DNA from: DSOI01 sp041394885 | GTDB lineage: Bacteria; Acidobacteriota; Terriglobia; Bryobacterales; Bryobacteraceae | Assembly: GCA_041394885.1 (NCBI GenBank) | Contig: JAWKHI010000011.1 | Coordinates: 108,799-172,798, forward strand | Reading direction: 5' to 3' | Length of the DNA stretch: 64,000 nt | Part shown: positions 1-9,956 of the stretch, in pieces | Layout: each line of letters starts with the position of its first letter | How positions within the stretch are numbered: position 1 is the first letter of the stretch | Notes under the pieces: model-generated | Told to the model about the DNA's origin: nothing | What the model saw: the letters and a program-made list of their open reading frames with translations, nothing else | Databases searched by the model: none | Translations under genes and position numbers: made by a program

Positions 1-316
1 CGCCGCAACGGGAGGGAACGAAAAGAGTGCATGTACGTGGACAACATCGAAGGTGGGGACCGAGCGACAGAGCCAATCTGCCATTGCGCCCGCGACGGTG
101 TGAAATGCGTCCGCAACCCAGGAAAACGTGGAACGTAACTCCATCGCGGATCTGAGGATGGGGAGAAGCGGAAGCCGAGCAGCCCGGAGGCCATGATCGT
201 CGGTGGTGGCCCACATGGACGTCCACGCCAGCGCCGGCCAAGGCGCGCACAGTGGAGAGCAGGACCTCAGTGGGTCCGCCCCGCAGAGGGCTGATCGACG
301 GAATTACGTGCAGCAC
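1..316 (-). CDS. Glycosyltransferase family 4, N-terminal part (runs off left edge, frame broken)
   Basis: Read on the minus strand from a GTG at 316, this begins with a typical GT4 N-terminus (LHVIPSISPLRGGPTEVLL), the donor-side Rossmann start with its Gly-Gly motif. The frame breaks near position 205, but the coding sense continues in another frame with ATTDDHG and, further on, FDVVHVHALFS, as expected for this family. The gene overlaps the preceding glycosyltransferase by 13 bases, so it belongs to the exopolysaccharide operon. The C-terminal sugar-nucleotide domain lies beyond the window. Sugar specificity cannot be read. The break is more likely a sequence error than decay, because no stop interrupts the correct reading. 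Confidence 0.6.
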   Translation of the reverse strand, partial: MLHVIPSISPLRGGPTEVLLSTVRALAGAGVDVHVGHHRRSWPPGCSASASPHPQIRDGVTFHVFLGCGRISHRRGRNGRLALSLGPHLRCCPRTCTLFVPSRCG

Positions 317-1370
317 TCTCGTGAGAGATCCCGGAGGGCTGCCGCCAGCCGCTGTTGAAGTGTGTTTCCGTGAAGCGCTCCTCGTATCGGCGGCGGCAAC
401 TGGCGCTCCATGCGGGCCATTGGGCGGTGTCGCCGAGAAGCCGGATGACCGCATTGGCCAGAGCCTCGAGGTCGGCAGGATCGGCGGCGAGTCCGCATTC
501 GGGCGGATTGACCACTTCCCTGCCGGCGTCGAGGGTGCTGGTTAGGCTCGGCCGCCCAAGTCTCATTGCTTCAAGGTAGGCAAGGCCGAACCCTTCGCCG
601 CGGCTCGGCAGCAACAGGGCTCGCGACCGCGCCAGCAGTTCCTGCTTGGCGGTCTCCGGAGACTGCGCCGAGAAAGCAAATGGAAGGAAAGACCGAGGGC
701 GTTGGCGCGCCGTTCCAGGCCCTCGCGATAGTCGCCCGGGCCGGCAATCCAAAGCTGGGCGCCGGGAACCGCTTTTTCAACCACGGGCCACGGCGATCAC
801 CTCATCGTGGCCTTTGTAGCGTTCGCTATTCGACATGCGCCCGACCATGACCGCGAGAAGCGGGGTGTCCGGCAGCGGAGAGCGACCATGGAATCAGGAG
901 GCGCTGCCGCCAGACCCAAATGAACCACGCGATGCGGCACAGACACGAATTCGGGATACATCCCGGTGAACCGGCGCCAGGTAAAAGTCCGTGTTCGAGA
1001 GGAACAGGCTGACGCCGCGGAGCATCGACATCGTGATTCTGTCGTGGCGCCGCCACGCTTCCACTCCATGGAGAAACAGCGCCACCGGTGCTCCCCGGCG
1101 AACCAGGAAAGGAACCAGCTTGAGGAGTCCCAAGTGCCAGACCAGGACAAAGCGCGCGGGGCCGCGGCTTCGCAACGTGCGGCCACCGCACCGAGCTTGG
1201 CCCGCACAGAGCCGGGTTTCGTGGAGGTGTAGACGAACATGCGCGCGCTGGCGCCACCCCAACTGGCGCAGCACCTCGCTCGCCGCGCGGCCGCTGGCTT
1301 CCACCCCGCCGAGGCAGTCCAGAGCCGGAAACAGGCCGAGGATCGGATGAGGTTTCGCGTGAACGATCAT
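304..1370 (-). pseudogene. Glycosyltransferase family 4, about seven frame breaks
   Basis: The start ATG at 1370 overlaps the polymerase stop as ATGA. Reading pieces in order gives one coherent GT4 protein of about 350 residues: MIVHAKPHPILGLFPAL, then MFVYTSTKPGSVRAKLG, RFVLVWHLGLLKLVPF, MYPEFVSVPHRVVHLG, GAQLWIAGPGDYREGLE, and the sugar-nucleotide signature SRGEGFGLAYLEAMRLGRP, ending at 304. Frames change near 1250, 1160, 985, 870, 782, 690 and 360. Each piece is well conserved and free of internal stops. That is the pattern of indel errors at a contig end and not of an old pseudogene. Predicted role: adding a sugar to the lipid-linked exopolysaccharide repeat unit at the cytoplasmic membrane. 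Confidence 0.6.
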
Positions 1371-2816
1371 GACGCCGCCACCGCCTCTTTCCACGGTGCC
1401 CGGGAGACTGCGGCGGATTTCTTCACTCGCAGGATGGGCACGAACGCGAGGCCGCTAAGCACGAGTTGTTGCAGCAGCCCACCCAAATATTGGGCCAGTT
1501 GAGATTCGATGGTCATCAACTGGGTGAGCAAGGGAAATGCCGAGCGCTGTCCACAAAATACCGGCGCGAGGCGACAAGAGAGTCCTCTCGTAGAGGCCGA
1601 GCAGCAGCCCGACTCCGAACATCACTCCGGCCACCCCCGGGTATCCGAAGTTGATGTAGCCTTCCGTGAGGTAACCAACCGCGATGGAAACGCGATCCAG
1701 ATCGCGCAGCGTGGAAAAACCGTAGTTGAGCTGATAGAAGTGATTGGCTTCGTTGACGCTGGGCTTGGTGGGCCATAGAAAGCGCGGAATGAACGTGACG
1801 GCCAGGTGGGAGTAGGTTGCTCCTTTCTGAAACTCGACCAGGGACGGCGTCCGATCCAAGACGTTCGCAGCTTGCTCGAGGAGCGAAACGCGCATCAGCG
1901 CACGCTGTTGGAGGCGGAGGATGCCTTCCGCGCCCGGTTCGTCGAGGGCGCGCTTCCAGTGGTGCCACGACGCGTTCACCCAGTATTCGATCCGGTCCAC
2001 CGGACCCCCGCTGCCGCCTCCGTACCAATAGTTCACGCGAAAATCGGTCTTCCCGGCCTGTAAGAACAGAAGCAAGGAAACGGTTGCCAGCAGAACCGGG
2101 ACCGGCAGCTTGCGGCGCTCGGCGAGGAAAACGGCCATGTAAAGCATCGCCAGGAAAACGAGTGACCCGGCCCAGCCGGTGGCGATTCCGAGCACGGCCC
2201 GTCCGGCGAGCGCGCCGCCGATTAGGTATCGATCCATGCGCCCGCCCCGGCCGGCCATCTGCTCGCGCAGAAGGATCACCAGGGCGACCGAAGGGACCGT
2301 GGAGGTGAACACCAGAATCAGTTGACGCCCAGCCTCCCCCAAAGAGTAAGAGATGCTTCCGGTGCCGTTGACGAGCGTTCCGGCGATGACGATGGTGTAC
2401 AAATACTGCCGCGCCCGCGGGGTGATTTCTACATCGGTCCATGGGCCTGCCGAGCGGCGGACGGGAACCAGCCAGCAGCCCGCACAGAAGCTGACGACGC
2501 CGAGCAGGGCCATGAGCATTACCGCGGAAACGGATTCCTCGGAAACCACGGTGAGAAAGCGCAAGCCAACGCGGCGGCTTCCCCAGAACAATGGCAGACC
2601 GAAATAGACCCAGTGCATCAAGGCCACGGCGGCGAACAACGGCACAATGCTCGCGCCGCGGCTGTTCTTCCAGTGCGCGTACGACAAAGAGGGGATCAGG
2701 AGGAGGAGGAAGGCCGCGCCGACGCTGGTCTCAGAGATGTCATAGGAACTGGTTCCCCACAGCGCGAGCGTAGCGCCAAGCGAGATACCGGTTGCCATCC
2801 AATAGCGGCTCATCAT
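1367..2816 (-). CDS. Wzy-like O-antigen/exopolysaccharide polymerase (frame break near 1529)
   Basis: A hydrophobic protein with about ten membrane segments and a large soluble loop in its second half (around FIPRFLWPTKPSVNEANHF), the layout of repeat-unit polymerases. The annotated frame ends at 1455 in an unlikely tail. Shifting frame at about 1529 restores a natural C-terminus (LTQLMTIESQLAQYLGGLLQ and on) that ends in a TGA overlapping the next gene's ATG, exactly like the other junctions here. The start at 2816 is chosen because its ATG overlaps the upstream TGA. It would join repeat units made by the surrounding transferases in the periplasm. Polymerases of this type share little sequence, so the assignment rests on topology and context. 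Confidence 0.72.
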
Positions 2817-3988
2817 GGGCATACGGCCTCCATGGCCTCGACGACACCGGAAACGGAACGGTGCCGGGAGAACTGGTCCACCTTGGTTCTTGCTTGCGGC
2901 CCCATGCGGCGAAGGCGATCGGGAAACATCGCGACGTGTTCGAGCAGTCTGGCCAGCGAGGAAACATCGCCGGCGGGAAACACGTATCCAGTCCGGCCGT
3001 GTTCAATCAGATCCGGGGCTGCGCCCACCCGGTCACTGACGATGCAGGGCCTGCCGGCAGTCATCGCTTCCGTCACGACGAGCCCCCACGTATCGCGCTG
3101 GGAACAGAGCACCACCGCGTCGGCGGCGGCATAGGCGGCGGCCATGCGGGACTGATTCAGGAAGCCGGTCATGCGCACCGGAATGCCGGTGTCCGCTATG
3201 AAACGCTCGCATTCGGGCCGTAACGGACCGTCACCGGCCACCAGGGCGGCGATGGACGGATTTGCGGCGCGGGAGATTTCGAGAGCCCGCAGAAAGTCCA
3301 GTGGACGTTTGACGGGAATGAGCTTCGAAGGAAGGAGGAACACAGTGGCATCGGAAGGCAGCGACCACTGGGCTCGGCTGGACTGGCGGAGCGCTTGCTC
3401 GCCCGCGCTTGGAGAAAACAGATCGGGGTCACAGGTGTGGGGCACCAGGAAAACACGTCCCGGTTTCGCGCCGTAGTGACGGAAATACCGCGCCGCCAAC
3501 GATCCCGCGGCGAGACACGCGTGAAATCGCGGGACGAACAACCGGTAGGGAAGGTACTTCAAGGCCCGGCGCAGAAGTGCTCGCGATTCCAGCAACGTGG
3601 AGTCGCCGCGGACCATGAGCGGAATGCGGGCGGACCAGCAAGCGCGAAAGGCCTGCCACGCGGCTCTAAAATGCCAGCCGGAAACGAGGACGGCGTCATA
3701 CCGGCCGCGCCGGATCGCATCGCCTACCTCAGGGGAATCCACACCGCCGAAGGTGGAAACCGAAGGGCGGCTGGACCGATTGGGCAAAAACCGGGATTGG
3801 TATCCATCGAGCAAAGGGACGTCCCAGTCGAACTCGACTCCGAATCCGGCCGCCGCCTGATCCGAACCTCCCGCCCGATGGCAATAGAGCACTTCGAGGT
3901 CGATGCCTGGATGTGCGGCGAGCGCGCGGTACCAGTGCGACTGATATTGCACGGGATGAGTGGCGACGATGGCGAGCCTGCGCATCAT
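2813..3988 (-). CDS. Glycosyltransferase family 4
   Basis: A 391-residue two-domain GT-B transferase. The N-terminus reads MMRRLAIVATHPVQYQSHWY, a start seen in many GT4 enzymes of exopolysaccharide loci. The C-terminal half has the retaining E-x7-E signature in DTWGLVVTEAMTAGRPCIVS, which binds the nucleotide sugar. An upstream open frame runs to 4384, but the extra 130 residues lie inside the preceding gene. The ATG at 3988 overlaps that gene's TGA and is the real start. It overlaps the polymerase by 4 bases downstream. Donor and acceptor are unknown. It acts at the inner face of the cytoplasmic membrane on the growing lipid-linked repeat. Confidence 0.85.
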   Translation of the reverse strand: MMRRLAIVATHPVQYQSHWYRALAAHPGIDLEVLYCHRAGGSDQAAAGFGVEFDWDVPLLDGYQSRFLPNRSSRPSVSTFGGVDSPEVGDAIRRGRYDAVLVSGWHFRAAWQAFRACWSARIPLMVRGDSTLLESRALLRRALKYLPYRLFVPRFHACLAAGSLAARYFRHYGAKPGRVFLVPHTCDPDLFSPSAGEQALRQSSRAQWSLPSDATVFLLPSKLIPVKRPLDFLRALEISRAANPSIAALVAGDGPLRPECERFIADTGIPVRMTGFLNQSRMAAAYAAADAVVLCSQRDTWGLVVTEAMTAGRPCIVSDRVGAAPDLIEHGRTGYVFPAGDVSSLARLLEHVAMFPDRLRRMGPQARTKVDQFSRHRSVSGVVEAMEAVCP

Positions 3989-5160
3989 GCCGCCTCCTCC
4001 TGGAGAAGGCAGCGCAGCCAACGGCGGCGCGCCTGCATGGGGGAGAAGTGATCCTCCCAGCGCCGCCGGGCTTGGTAGGAAAGCCGCTGTTGAAGATGAG
4101 GGTCTTGGAGCAGGCGGCTCATTGCAGCGGCCAGACTGGATGGATCGGGTTGCGAGCACACCAGACCCGCGATGCCGTCGCCCACCACTTCGGGCAGCAC
4201 ACCGCTGCGGAAGCAGACAGTGGGAACCCCCATGGCCATGGCCTCTGCGGCGCTCCTGCCGAACGATTCGTCGTGTTGGCCAGGCAGACTGGGCTGCACA
4301 TGAATGCACGCGTGCTCGAGAATGCGATTCGAATCGCCGCGCCAGCCCCAGAGGACCACACGATCCTTCAATCGCGGATCGCACAGGGCGGTCTGCAACT
4401 CCGGTCCCTCGGCCGAGTCGGCCCCCCCCACCAGGTGGAGGCGCACATCCGGATGCTGCTCAGCCAGACTGGCGAAGGCCTGGAGCAAAAGAAAGACGCC
4501 CTTGCGCCGCTCCAGCCGGCCGAGATAGACGATGTTTCGCGAATCCCGCATACTGCCGGTGATCTCCGCGGATTCCCGCACACTGGTCCGCATCTGCACG
4601 CAGCAGGAGGCGACGGCGTTCCGGCGGCGCCGGAGGAACGGATTGTCAGACAATACAGCGTCCTTGCCCGCGTGCGTATTGTGGAAATGGCCGGTGATCA
4701 GAAGATTGAAAGCGCGCATGCGTAGCGAGCCCTGGCCAGTCAGGTCGTGAAAATGATGAAACACGGGCCGGCCGCGGAAGCGGAACACGATCATGGCGGC
4801 GAGGGCGAAGGCGGCGTAGGCGATCGAAGGCAAATAGATTGCATGACAGTCTTTCGATGCGCGGAGGATGTCTTGATTGCCGCGCCACAGCGCGAGCATC
4901 ATCCGGACGCCTTCCAGCGGGGATCGCGGAATGCCGATGCGCGGCCAGTCCCCCCGGTCGCTGAAGGTGCGGCACTCGAGCCCCCGGCGGCGCAGTTCGC
5001 CCACCACGGGCAGGCCCCGGCTGATCGCGGTATTGGTGATGACGAAGCACGGCTCGATGTCGGGCCGGACGGCATCGAAGCTCTCGATGACGGCTCTTTC
5101 CATTCCGTAAAGCACGGCGGTATTGAACGGGACCAGGACGCGAAACGGGGCTGGATTCAT
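3985..5160 (-). CDS. Glycosyltransferase family 4
   Basis: A 391-residue GT-B glycosyltransferase. Visible elements are RNIVYLGRLERRKGVFLLLQ (start of the donor domain), VRLHLVGG, and the E-x7-E motif in DESFGRSAAEAMAMGVPTV. The ATG at 5160 overlaps the preceding stop (5157) and its own TGA overlaps the next ATG, so it is translationally coupled on both sides. It presumably adds one sugar of the exopolysaccharide repeat. The N-terminal acceptor domain has an HxHD-like stretch (HHFHDLTG) around residue 145, typical of the family. Sugar specificity is not readable. Confidence 0.85.
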   Translation of the reverse strand: MNPAPFRVLVPFNTAVLYGMERAVIESFDAVRPDIEPCFVITNTAISRGLPVVGELRRRGLECRTFSDRGDWPRIGIPRSPLEGVRMMLALWRGNQDILRASKDCHAIYLPSIAYAAFALAAMIVFRFRGRPVFHHFHDLTGQGSLRMRAFNLLITGHFHNTHAGKDAVLSDNPFLRRRRNAVASCCVQMRTSVRESAEITGSMRDSRNIVYLGRLERRKGVFLLLQAFASLAEQHPDVRLHLVGGADSAEGPELQTALCDPRLKDRVVLWGWRGDSNRILEHACIHVQPSLPGQHDESFGRSAAEAMAMGVPTVCFRSGVLPEVVGDGIAGLVCSQPDPSSLAAAMSRLLQDPHLQQRLSYQARRRWEDHFSPMQARRRWLRCLLQEEAA

Positions 5161-6476
5161 TGGACGCGTCCTTCCGCGCAGACGCTATTGAACACGCCAG
5201 CGAGTTTCTCCGCCATGTCGGACGCCGTCCATCCCTGCAAACCCGCCGGCTGCGCCGGGGATTCGGCGTTGGCGAGCGTGATGGAGAGCGCGGCCGAGAC
5301 GGCATCCGGAGAGATCTCGGCGCCTGAGCCAGTGCCAGAGGCAGAGAAGGTGACAAGCTCGGCGTGCCCTGCCTGCCGGAGCAGAGGCACTACATTGCTT
5401 TGTTCGAAGCAAAGAGCGAGCACGGGACGGCGGGCCGCCAGATAGGCGAACGCCTTCGACGGCGAGTAGTGCGGCTCGTTGGAGCCGAGCAGCAGCAGAG
5501 CATGAGAGTCCATGAGCACTCGCAGCGAGTCAAGGTACGGGATTCGCGCGGCATCCTCGTGGACTACGGAAGCCAGCCCCATCTGGTAAGCGATTCGGGT
5601 AACCGGCCCCGGTCCCGATGCCGCGGATGCGTAGTTGGTGCCGGCGAAGTGGAGACAGAGCCGTCCGAACAGCGCCGGTTGCCGGCGCAGACCCGTCGCG
5701 ACCGCGGAGAAAAGGGCCCGAAGCGCCCCTTCCATGGGTGGAATGAACGCTCCGGCATAGCTTAGGTGAAGGCGGCCATCGTTGCGATCGAAGATAGGGT
5801 TCGGCCGCGGATTCGCGCGCAGGTAATCGAAGTCGGCCGGCTCCGCGCCGAAGGGGATTTCGGTGGCCCCCAGCCGGCCCAGATCAGGATAGTGGGCGAG
5901 CACATCGCGATGGGTGGCATCGGAGACGGCCACCAGATGGGCCGCCCGCTTCACTGCCACTGGCTCGAGCATCCTCGCCAACCAATAGGCGGACGCCCAT
6001 TTGGGTGGGCGTTGATCGGGGCTCCGGCGCCAATACACTTCCGTGCGCCAAGGGTCCTGATAGTCGATGACGTAGGGGACACCGAAACGCTCCCAGGCAA
6101 GACGGCCGAGAAGCATCGGGACCGAGGGCGGTACGGAAATGAAAGTGAGATCCACGCGGCCCGCCTTGCACAAGCTGGCAAGCGCCCGCCAATGATGCCA
6201 AAAGCTGCGAAGGCCCATGTCGCCGAAACCGAGACGCCTGGCCAGGCCTGCCGGGATGGCGCCGGTGCGTACGATTTCCAAGGAGGCGGGAAGGAGCTTT
6301 TCGACTTCGAGATCGAGCACAGCCTCCCGGTAGTGATGCGCCTGCGTAGTGAGAACGATGGGCCGCCAGCCGTACTCGGCCAGGTGCGACGCAAAAGAGC
6401 GCACACGCAGAGCGGAAGGGCGGCAGCACGGCGGAAAGTCCGGGCCGATCATCGCGACTGTCCTCACTGGCTTCAT
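5157..6476 (-). CDS. Glycosyltransferase (GT4-like, GT-B fold)
   Basis: A 439-residue protein beginning MKPVRTVAMIGPDFPPCCRP, with the proline/cysteine-rich N-terminal loop common in exopolysaccharide GT4 enzymes (DFPP), then PYVIDYQDPWRTEVYW, and a degenerate donor-binding region (SPSKAFAYLAARRPVLAL). The ATG at 6476 is preferred over an upstream one at 6536 because it forms an ATGA overlap with the preceding gene. The E-x7-E signature is replaced by K-AFAYLA, as in several wcaL-like or FUCL4-like transferases, so the donor cannot be guessed. Part of the operon of repeat-unit assembly enzymes. Confidence 0.8.
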   Translation of the reverse strand: MKPVRTVAMIGPDFPPCCRPSALRVRSFASHLAEYGWRPIVLTTQAHHYREAVLDLEVEKLLPASLEIVRTGAIPAGLARRLGFGDMGLRSFWHHWRALASLCKAGRVDLTFISVPPSVPMLLGRLAWERFGVPYVIDYQDPWRTEVYWRRSPDQRPPKWASAYWLARMLEPVAVKRAAHLVAVSDATHRDVLAHYPDLGRLGATEIPFGAEPADFDYLRANPRPNPIFDRNDGRLHLSYAGAFIPPMEGALRALFSAVATGLRRQPALFGRLCLHFAGTNYASAASGPGPVTRIAYQMGLASVVHEDAARIPYLDSLRVLMDSHALLLLGSNEPHYSPSKAFAYLAARRPVLALCFEQSNVVPLLRQAGHAELVTFSASGTGSGAEISPDAVSAALSITLANAESPAQPAGLQGWTASDMAEKLAGVFNSVCAEGRVQ

Positions 6477-7717
6477 GAAGTCCACACTCCGGAAACGGCG
6501 GCGAGCAGCGATTCCTTGTCGCGATCCCAGTTCCATCGTCGGCTCGCAGCTCGCCAGGCGGCGCGCCTCGCTTCGATCAACGTGCCGGGTTGCAGCGCCC
6601 AGCGGCGAAGGCCATCGGCGAGCGCCGATGGATCGGCTGGCTCGAAGACAACCGCGTCGCCAACGTCAGAGGCAAGATCGCTGTGCCCCTCGCTGCGCCC
6701 AAGCGCCAGCGCGAGACCCGCCGTCATGTAGGTGAACGCCTTGTTGGGAAGTGCGAGCCGGCTGTTCACGGTGGAGGCATGCACCGGCGCGACACCGATA
6801 TCGCCCGTTCGACAGAAAGCGGGCAATTCGTCCGGCGGCGCCGGTGGCAGAATACGAAGCTCCAGCTTGGGAGCCACGGCGGCTGCGAGCTGATGCAAAT
6901 CGCGGGCATAATTGGGCTCGGAGCGTCCGCGGGTGCTCAACTCGGCCGTGACACCCGAAATGCCGATGCCGCGAACGACGGTTCGCATACGCTTGCCGGG
7001 GCCGAGTGTCTGGCCGATCCAGCGGAGCCTGAGCGGCCCGCACGGCAACGCGGTGAAGTCTGGACACACGGCGGGCAGCGGCAAAGTGTTGTGAAGGGCG
7101 ACGGGCGTGCGTCCGTATTTCGCGCCATAGGCGGAGGCGATCGCGCCGCTTCCGGCGGTGAGCAGCGCGGCGCCCGGCAGCAGCGCGTGCTCGGCTCGCT
7201 CCGCCATTGCGTCGTTGAGAGCCCCTTCGGGATCGGGCGCATTTTCAGCGCTGTGAAAGTCCTCGAGGTCGAGCGCGTATGGCGCCCGCTCGAGTCGCGC
7301 CGCATCGGCAGCCGGTAGAAGTCCGCCATTGGAACAGCCGAAGTACAAGTCCGCCGATTCAGAAGCAGCCGCACGCAGCAGTTCCGGACCCACGCGGCCG
7401 TAGGCCCGGCGGATGAGCCAGGAAGGCGCGGTATCGGGCCCCACCCAACGTGTGGCCCGCTGCGAACCTCGCCAGCGCAATCCGCTCTTGAGGTACGCGA
7501 TGCGGGCGTGATCGCGCCGGTAGTCCACCGTCTGCCACTCCCAGTGGCGGGATCGCCGGATCTCTATGTCGGCAGCATCGGCCCAATCGAGGAAACGCGC
7601 GCTCACCACGCGAACGGCGTAACCCCCTTCCGATAGAGCGTCGGCGATGCGGACCGCGCGGGGACAGGTGGACAGGTGGCCCGCCGTCACAACACAAACC
7701 CGCCGAGCACGCTTCAT
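6473..7717 (-). CDS. Glycosyltransferase (GT4-like)
   Basis: A 414-residue protein starting MKRARRVCVVTAGHLSTCPR at the ATG at 7717, which overlaps the FkbM stop as ATGA. A longer open frame to 8152 is only FkbM antiframe sequence. Features include the N-terminal strand with TAGHLSTCPRAVRIADAL, a central ALDLEDFHS element, and a C-terminal donor region (LALPNKAFTYMTAGLALALG) resembling that of the neighbouring 439-residue transferase, so the two may be distant paralogues. It likely adds a sugar to the repeat unit. No specificity can be inferred. Confidence 0.8.
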   Translation of the reverse strand: MKRARRVCVVTAGHLSTCPRAVRIADALSEGGYAVRVVSARFLDWADAADIEIRRSRHWEWQTVDYRRDHARIAYLKSGLRWRGSQRATRWVGPDTAPSWLIRRAYGRVGPELLRAAASESADLYFGCSNGGLLPAADAARLERAPYALDLEDFHSAENAPDPEGALNDAMAERAEHALLPGAALLTAGSGAIASAYGAKYGRTPVALHNTLPLPAVCPDFTALPCGPLRLRWIGQTLGPGKRMRTVVRGIGISGVTAELSTRGRSEPNYARDLHQLAAAVAPKLELRILPPAPPDELPAFCRTGDIGVAPVHASTVNSRLALPNKAFTYMTAGLALALGRSEGHSDLASDVGDAVVFEPADPSALADGLRRWALQPGTLIEARRAAWRAASRRWNWDRDKESLLAAVSGVWTS

Positions 7718-8490
7718 TCCGCCCTCCCGGGTTGGAACAGCAGACACGGATCGTTTCCCGGCAAGGGTTCCCATCCATAGCCAAGCGATTCCATGTACTC
7801 GACGAGATGGGAGACGGTGGCGCCGGAACGATTCAGGTTGTCCTCGGCAGCCTCGCAGACCACAACGGGACGGCAGACCTGCAGAACCCCTCTCGCGCCG
7901 CGCAGTACGGGGAGTTCCGAGCCCTCGACATCGATCTTGATCAACCGGACGCCGCGCGGGCGAAAGTGGTCGAGCCAATCGTCGAGCGGCTTCACAGGCA
8001 CCGCACCCTCGCCGCCGGCGCGGGTTTGCACATACGTGTGGCCACAGTCGCCGCTCATGATCAGATTGGCTGCACCGCCGGTTTCGCCGAGGGCGATTTC
8101 GTGGAGGGAAATTCCGCGCAGCCTGTTCTTGCGGATGGTCTTGCGCAGGCATCGCAAGGCGCGCGGGTCGATTTCGAATGCGTGTACTTCGCCGGAATCA
8201 CCGAGCAGGGAAACAGCGGTGAGCGAGTAGTAGCCGATATTGGCGCCGGCATCCACGAAGGTATCCCCGGGCTTCAGATAACGGCGCAGCACGTCGCATA
8301 TGGATTCATCGAATCGGCCCCGCACCAGCAGCCCGCGGCCGATGGCGGAACGAAGATCCACAAAGCAGCGGTGCCCGCTGGCAAGCCGGACGCCCACCGG
8401 ACGTCCCCACAGCGACAGAGCCGGCCGGAGCGCATTGCGGAGCGGCCGCATCGCGGGAGCGCGCGCGAGCGTGAGCATCGGCGCCGTCAT
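7714..8490 (-). CDS. FkbM family SAM-dependent methyltransferase
   Basis: A 258-residue methyltransferase. The SAM-binding motif I is FVDAGANIGYYSLTA, followed by the acidic VHAFEIDP that contacts the adenosine, and motif IKIDVEGSELPVLRGA, the hallmark of FkbM enzymes. In polysaccharide loci such enzymes usually O-methylate a sugar hydroxyl. The open frame extends to 9915, but that extension is the wrong frame of the flippase gene. The ATG at 8490 overlaps the flippase TGA. It is translationally coupled on both sides. Methylation may alter the polymer's hydrophobicity or cap chain ends, which is inference. Confidence 0.87.
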   Translation of the reverse strand: MTAPMLTLARAPAMRPLRNALRPALSLWGRPVGVRLASGHRCFVDLRSAIGRGLLVRGRFDESICDVLRRYLKPGDTFVDAGANIGYYSLTAVSLLGDSGEVHAFEIDPRALRCLRKTIRKNRLRGISLHEIALGETGGAANLIMSGDCGHTYVQTRAGGEGAVPVKPLDDWLDHFRPRGVRLIKIDVEGSELPVLRGARGVLQVCRPVVVCEAAEDNLNRSGATVSHLVEYMESLGYGWEPLPGNDPCLLFQPGRAE

Positions 8491-9956
8491 GCCCGGCCTT
8501 CTCCCAGCAACAGAAGCCGCCGAATCTGCGCACCCCCAGGCACGAAGCCGGTCAACTCTCGAAGGGAGCGTTCGGCGAGAATCCGCAATATCAGCACATA
8601 ACTCAGCACCACCACCGTGGCGATCAGGGCGGCCGCCGCGGCGTCCTCGGGCAGCGGACCGCCGATGCCTGCGAGCGCCAACAGCGCCACCGAGGCAGCC
8701 AATGGTGGGAAGAATGTATCCCCGAGGTCGTTGAGCCCGAGGCTGCCGGACTGCACCAGCCACACCAGTTGCACGGCGAGACAGGCGCCGTTGACCATGA
8801 TCAATCCACCCAGATAGGCGGTCAATCCCCGTGGGAGCAGCCACCACAGACACGCGGCGGCGCCGGCGAGATTCATAAGGTCCAGGCGCAGGCACTGGTT
8901 CTGTCGCATCGACGAAAGCAGGAGCGTCGACGCCGTTTGACCGAGCGCGGCAAGCCCGAACGCACCGAGGGCCCATGGCACCAGCGGAATCGCACCGGTC
9001 CATTTCTCGCCGTACAACAACCGCACGGCGGGCGAGGCGGCAATCGAGAGGAAGGCTCCCGCCGGAATCACACTCCAGGCGATCGCGCGAAACAGCAAGG
9101 CTGCGGCTCGCCGGCCCTGCGCACTGCCAGGCTCCATCCGCGTGAGAACGGGAAATAGCGCCAGCGTGAGCATCGAGGGCGCCTTCAGGCAGCAAAGGCT
9201 GGCCAAACCCGCCGCCCGGCCGTAAATCCCAAGCGGTCCGAATCCCACCACCCGGGCGAGCGTTCCGCTCTCGAGCAGTTGCCGTCCGGTAATGGTGAGT
9301 CCGCTTGCGAGACGAGTGCGGCCGTAGCGCCACGCGGGCAGGAAGGCGGCGCGATTCCAGACAAACGATGGCCTCCAGCGTGCGCCCACGAACAAGTCGA
9401 TCGCAAAGGGAATCGGCGTGACCAGCGTCTGCACCAGCAAAGCATAGACGTGCGCTCCGGCAAATGCGGCGATCAGGGCCGCGACGGCGCCGGCCACCAG
9501 GGCAACGCCTTGCAGCAACCGGAGGCGGCTCCAGTCCATGCTCCGCTCGAGCATCTTCACACGCAGCTCTCCGGGCCAGTCGAAAAGGGGAAGGAGAGAG
9601 ATCAGATGAAGCGGCATCGCGATCCCGCGCCACCGCGGGGTTGTCCGCAAAATCAGCGCCAGCAGATTCAAGGCGGTGAACAGGGCGATTTGTGTCGCCG
9701 CACCCACCGTGAAGTGAAGTTGATAGTCGGGCTCTCCGTCGCGCTGCTGCAAGGTGTGCTCGAGAAACACCCGGAACGACAGGACGGCCCCGACGCCAGT
9801 GATAGCAGTAATCAAGGCGAATTGGCCGTACGCGGCCGGGTCGATCATCCTCGTCAGCACGATCATCACGGCGAACTGCAGCACGTCGCGGAACACGGCC
9901 AAGCCGGCCATCCACGCCATGCCGGACCGTACGCTGGCGCTGAGGCTAGCGGGCAA
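8487..9956 (-). CDS. Polysaccharide flippase (Wzx/MATE-like, MOP superfamily)
   Basis: A very hydrophobic protein of about 489 residues with roughly 12-14 membrane helices. The N-terminal FAVMIVLTRMIDPAAYGQFA is characteristic of the polysaccharide biosynthesis/transport (Wzx) family. It would move lipid-linked repeat units to the outer face of the inner membrane for the Wzy-like polymerase. The start is uncertain: a TTG at 9956 has a good GGGAGGG site just upstream and overlaps the AsnB stop by 11 bases; an ATG at 9920 is the alternative. The long open frame to 10079 is not believed because it lies inside asnB. Confidence 0.83.
   Translation of the reverse strand: MPASLSASVRSGMAWMAGLAVFRDVLQFAVMIVLTRMIDPAAYGQFALITAITGVGAVLSFRVFLEHTLQQRDGEPDYQLHFTVGAATQIALFTALNLLALILRTTPRWRGIAMPLHLISLLPLFDWPGELRVKMLERSMDWSRLRLLQGVALVAGAVAALIAAFAGAHVYALLVQTLVTPIPFAIDLFVGARWRPSFVWNRAAFLPAWRYGRTRLASGLTITGRQLLESGTLARVVGFGPLGIYGRAAGLASLCCLKAPSMLTLALFPVLTRMEPGSAQGRRAAALLFRAIAWSVIPAGAFLSIAASPAVRLLYGEKWTGAIPLVPWALGAFGLAALGQTASTLLLSSMRQNQCLRLDLMNLAGAAACLWWLLPRGLTAYLGGLIMVNGACLAVQLVWLVQSGSLGLNDLGDTFFPPLAASVALLALAGIGGPLPEDAAAAALIATVVVLSYVLILRILAERSLRELTGFVPGGAQIRRLLLLGEGRA

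Noticed and set aside
7714..9915. 733-residue apparent fusion of unknown domain and FkbM methyltransferase
   Set aside because: The first 475 residues are the wrong frame of the flippase gene; the ATGA overlap at 8490 marks the true start.
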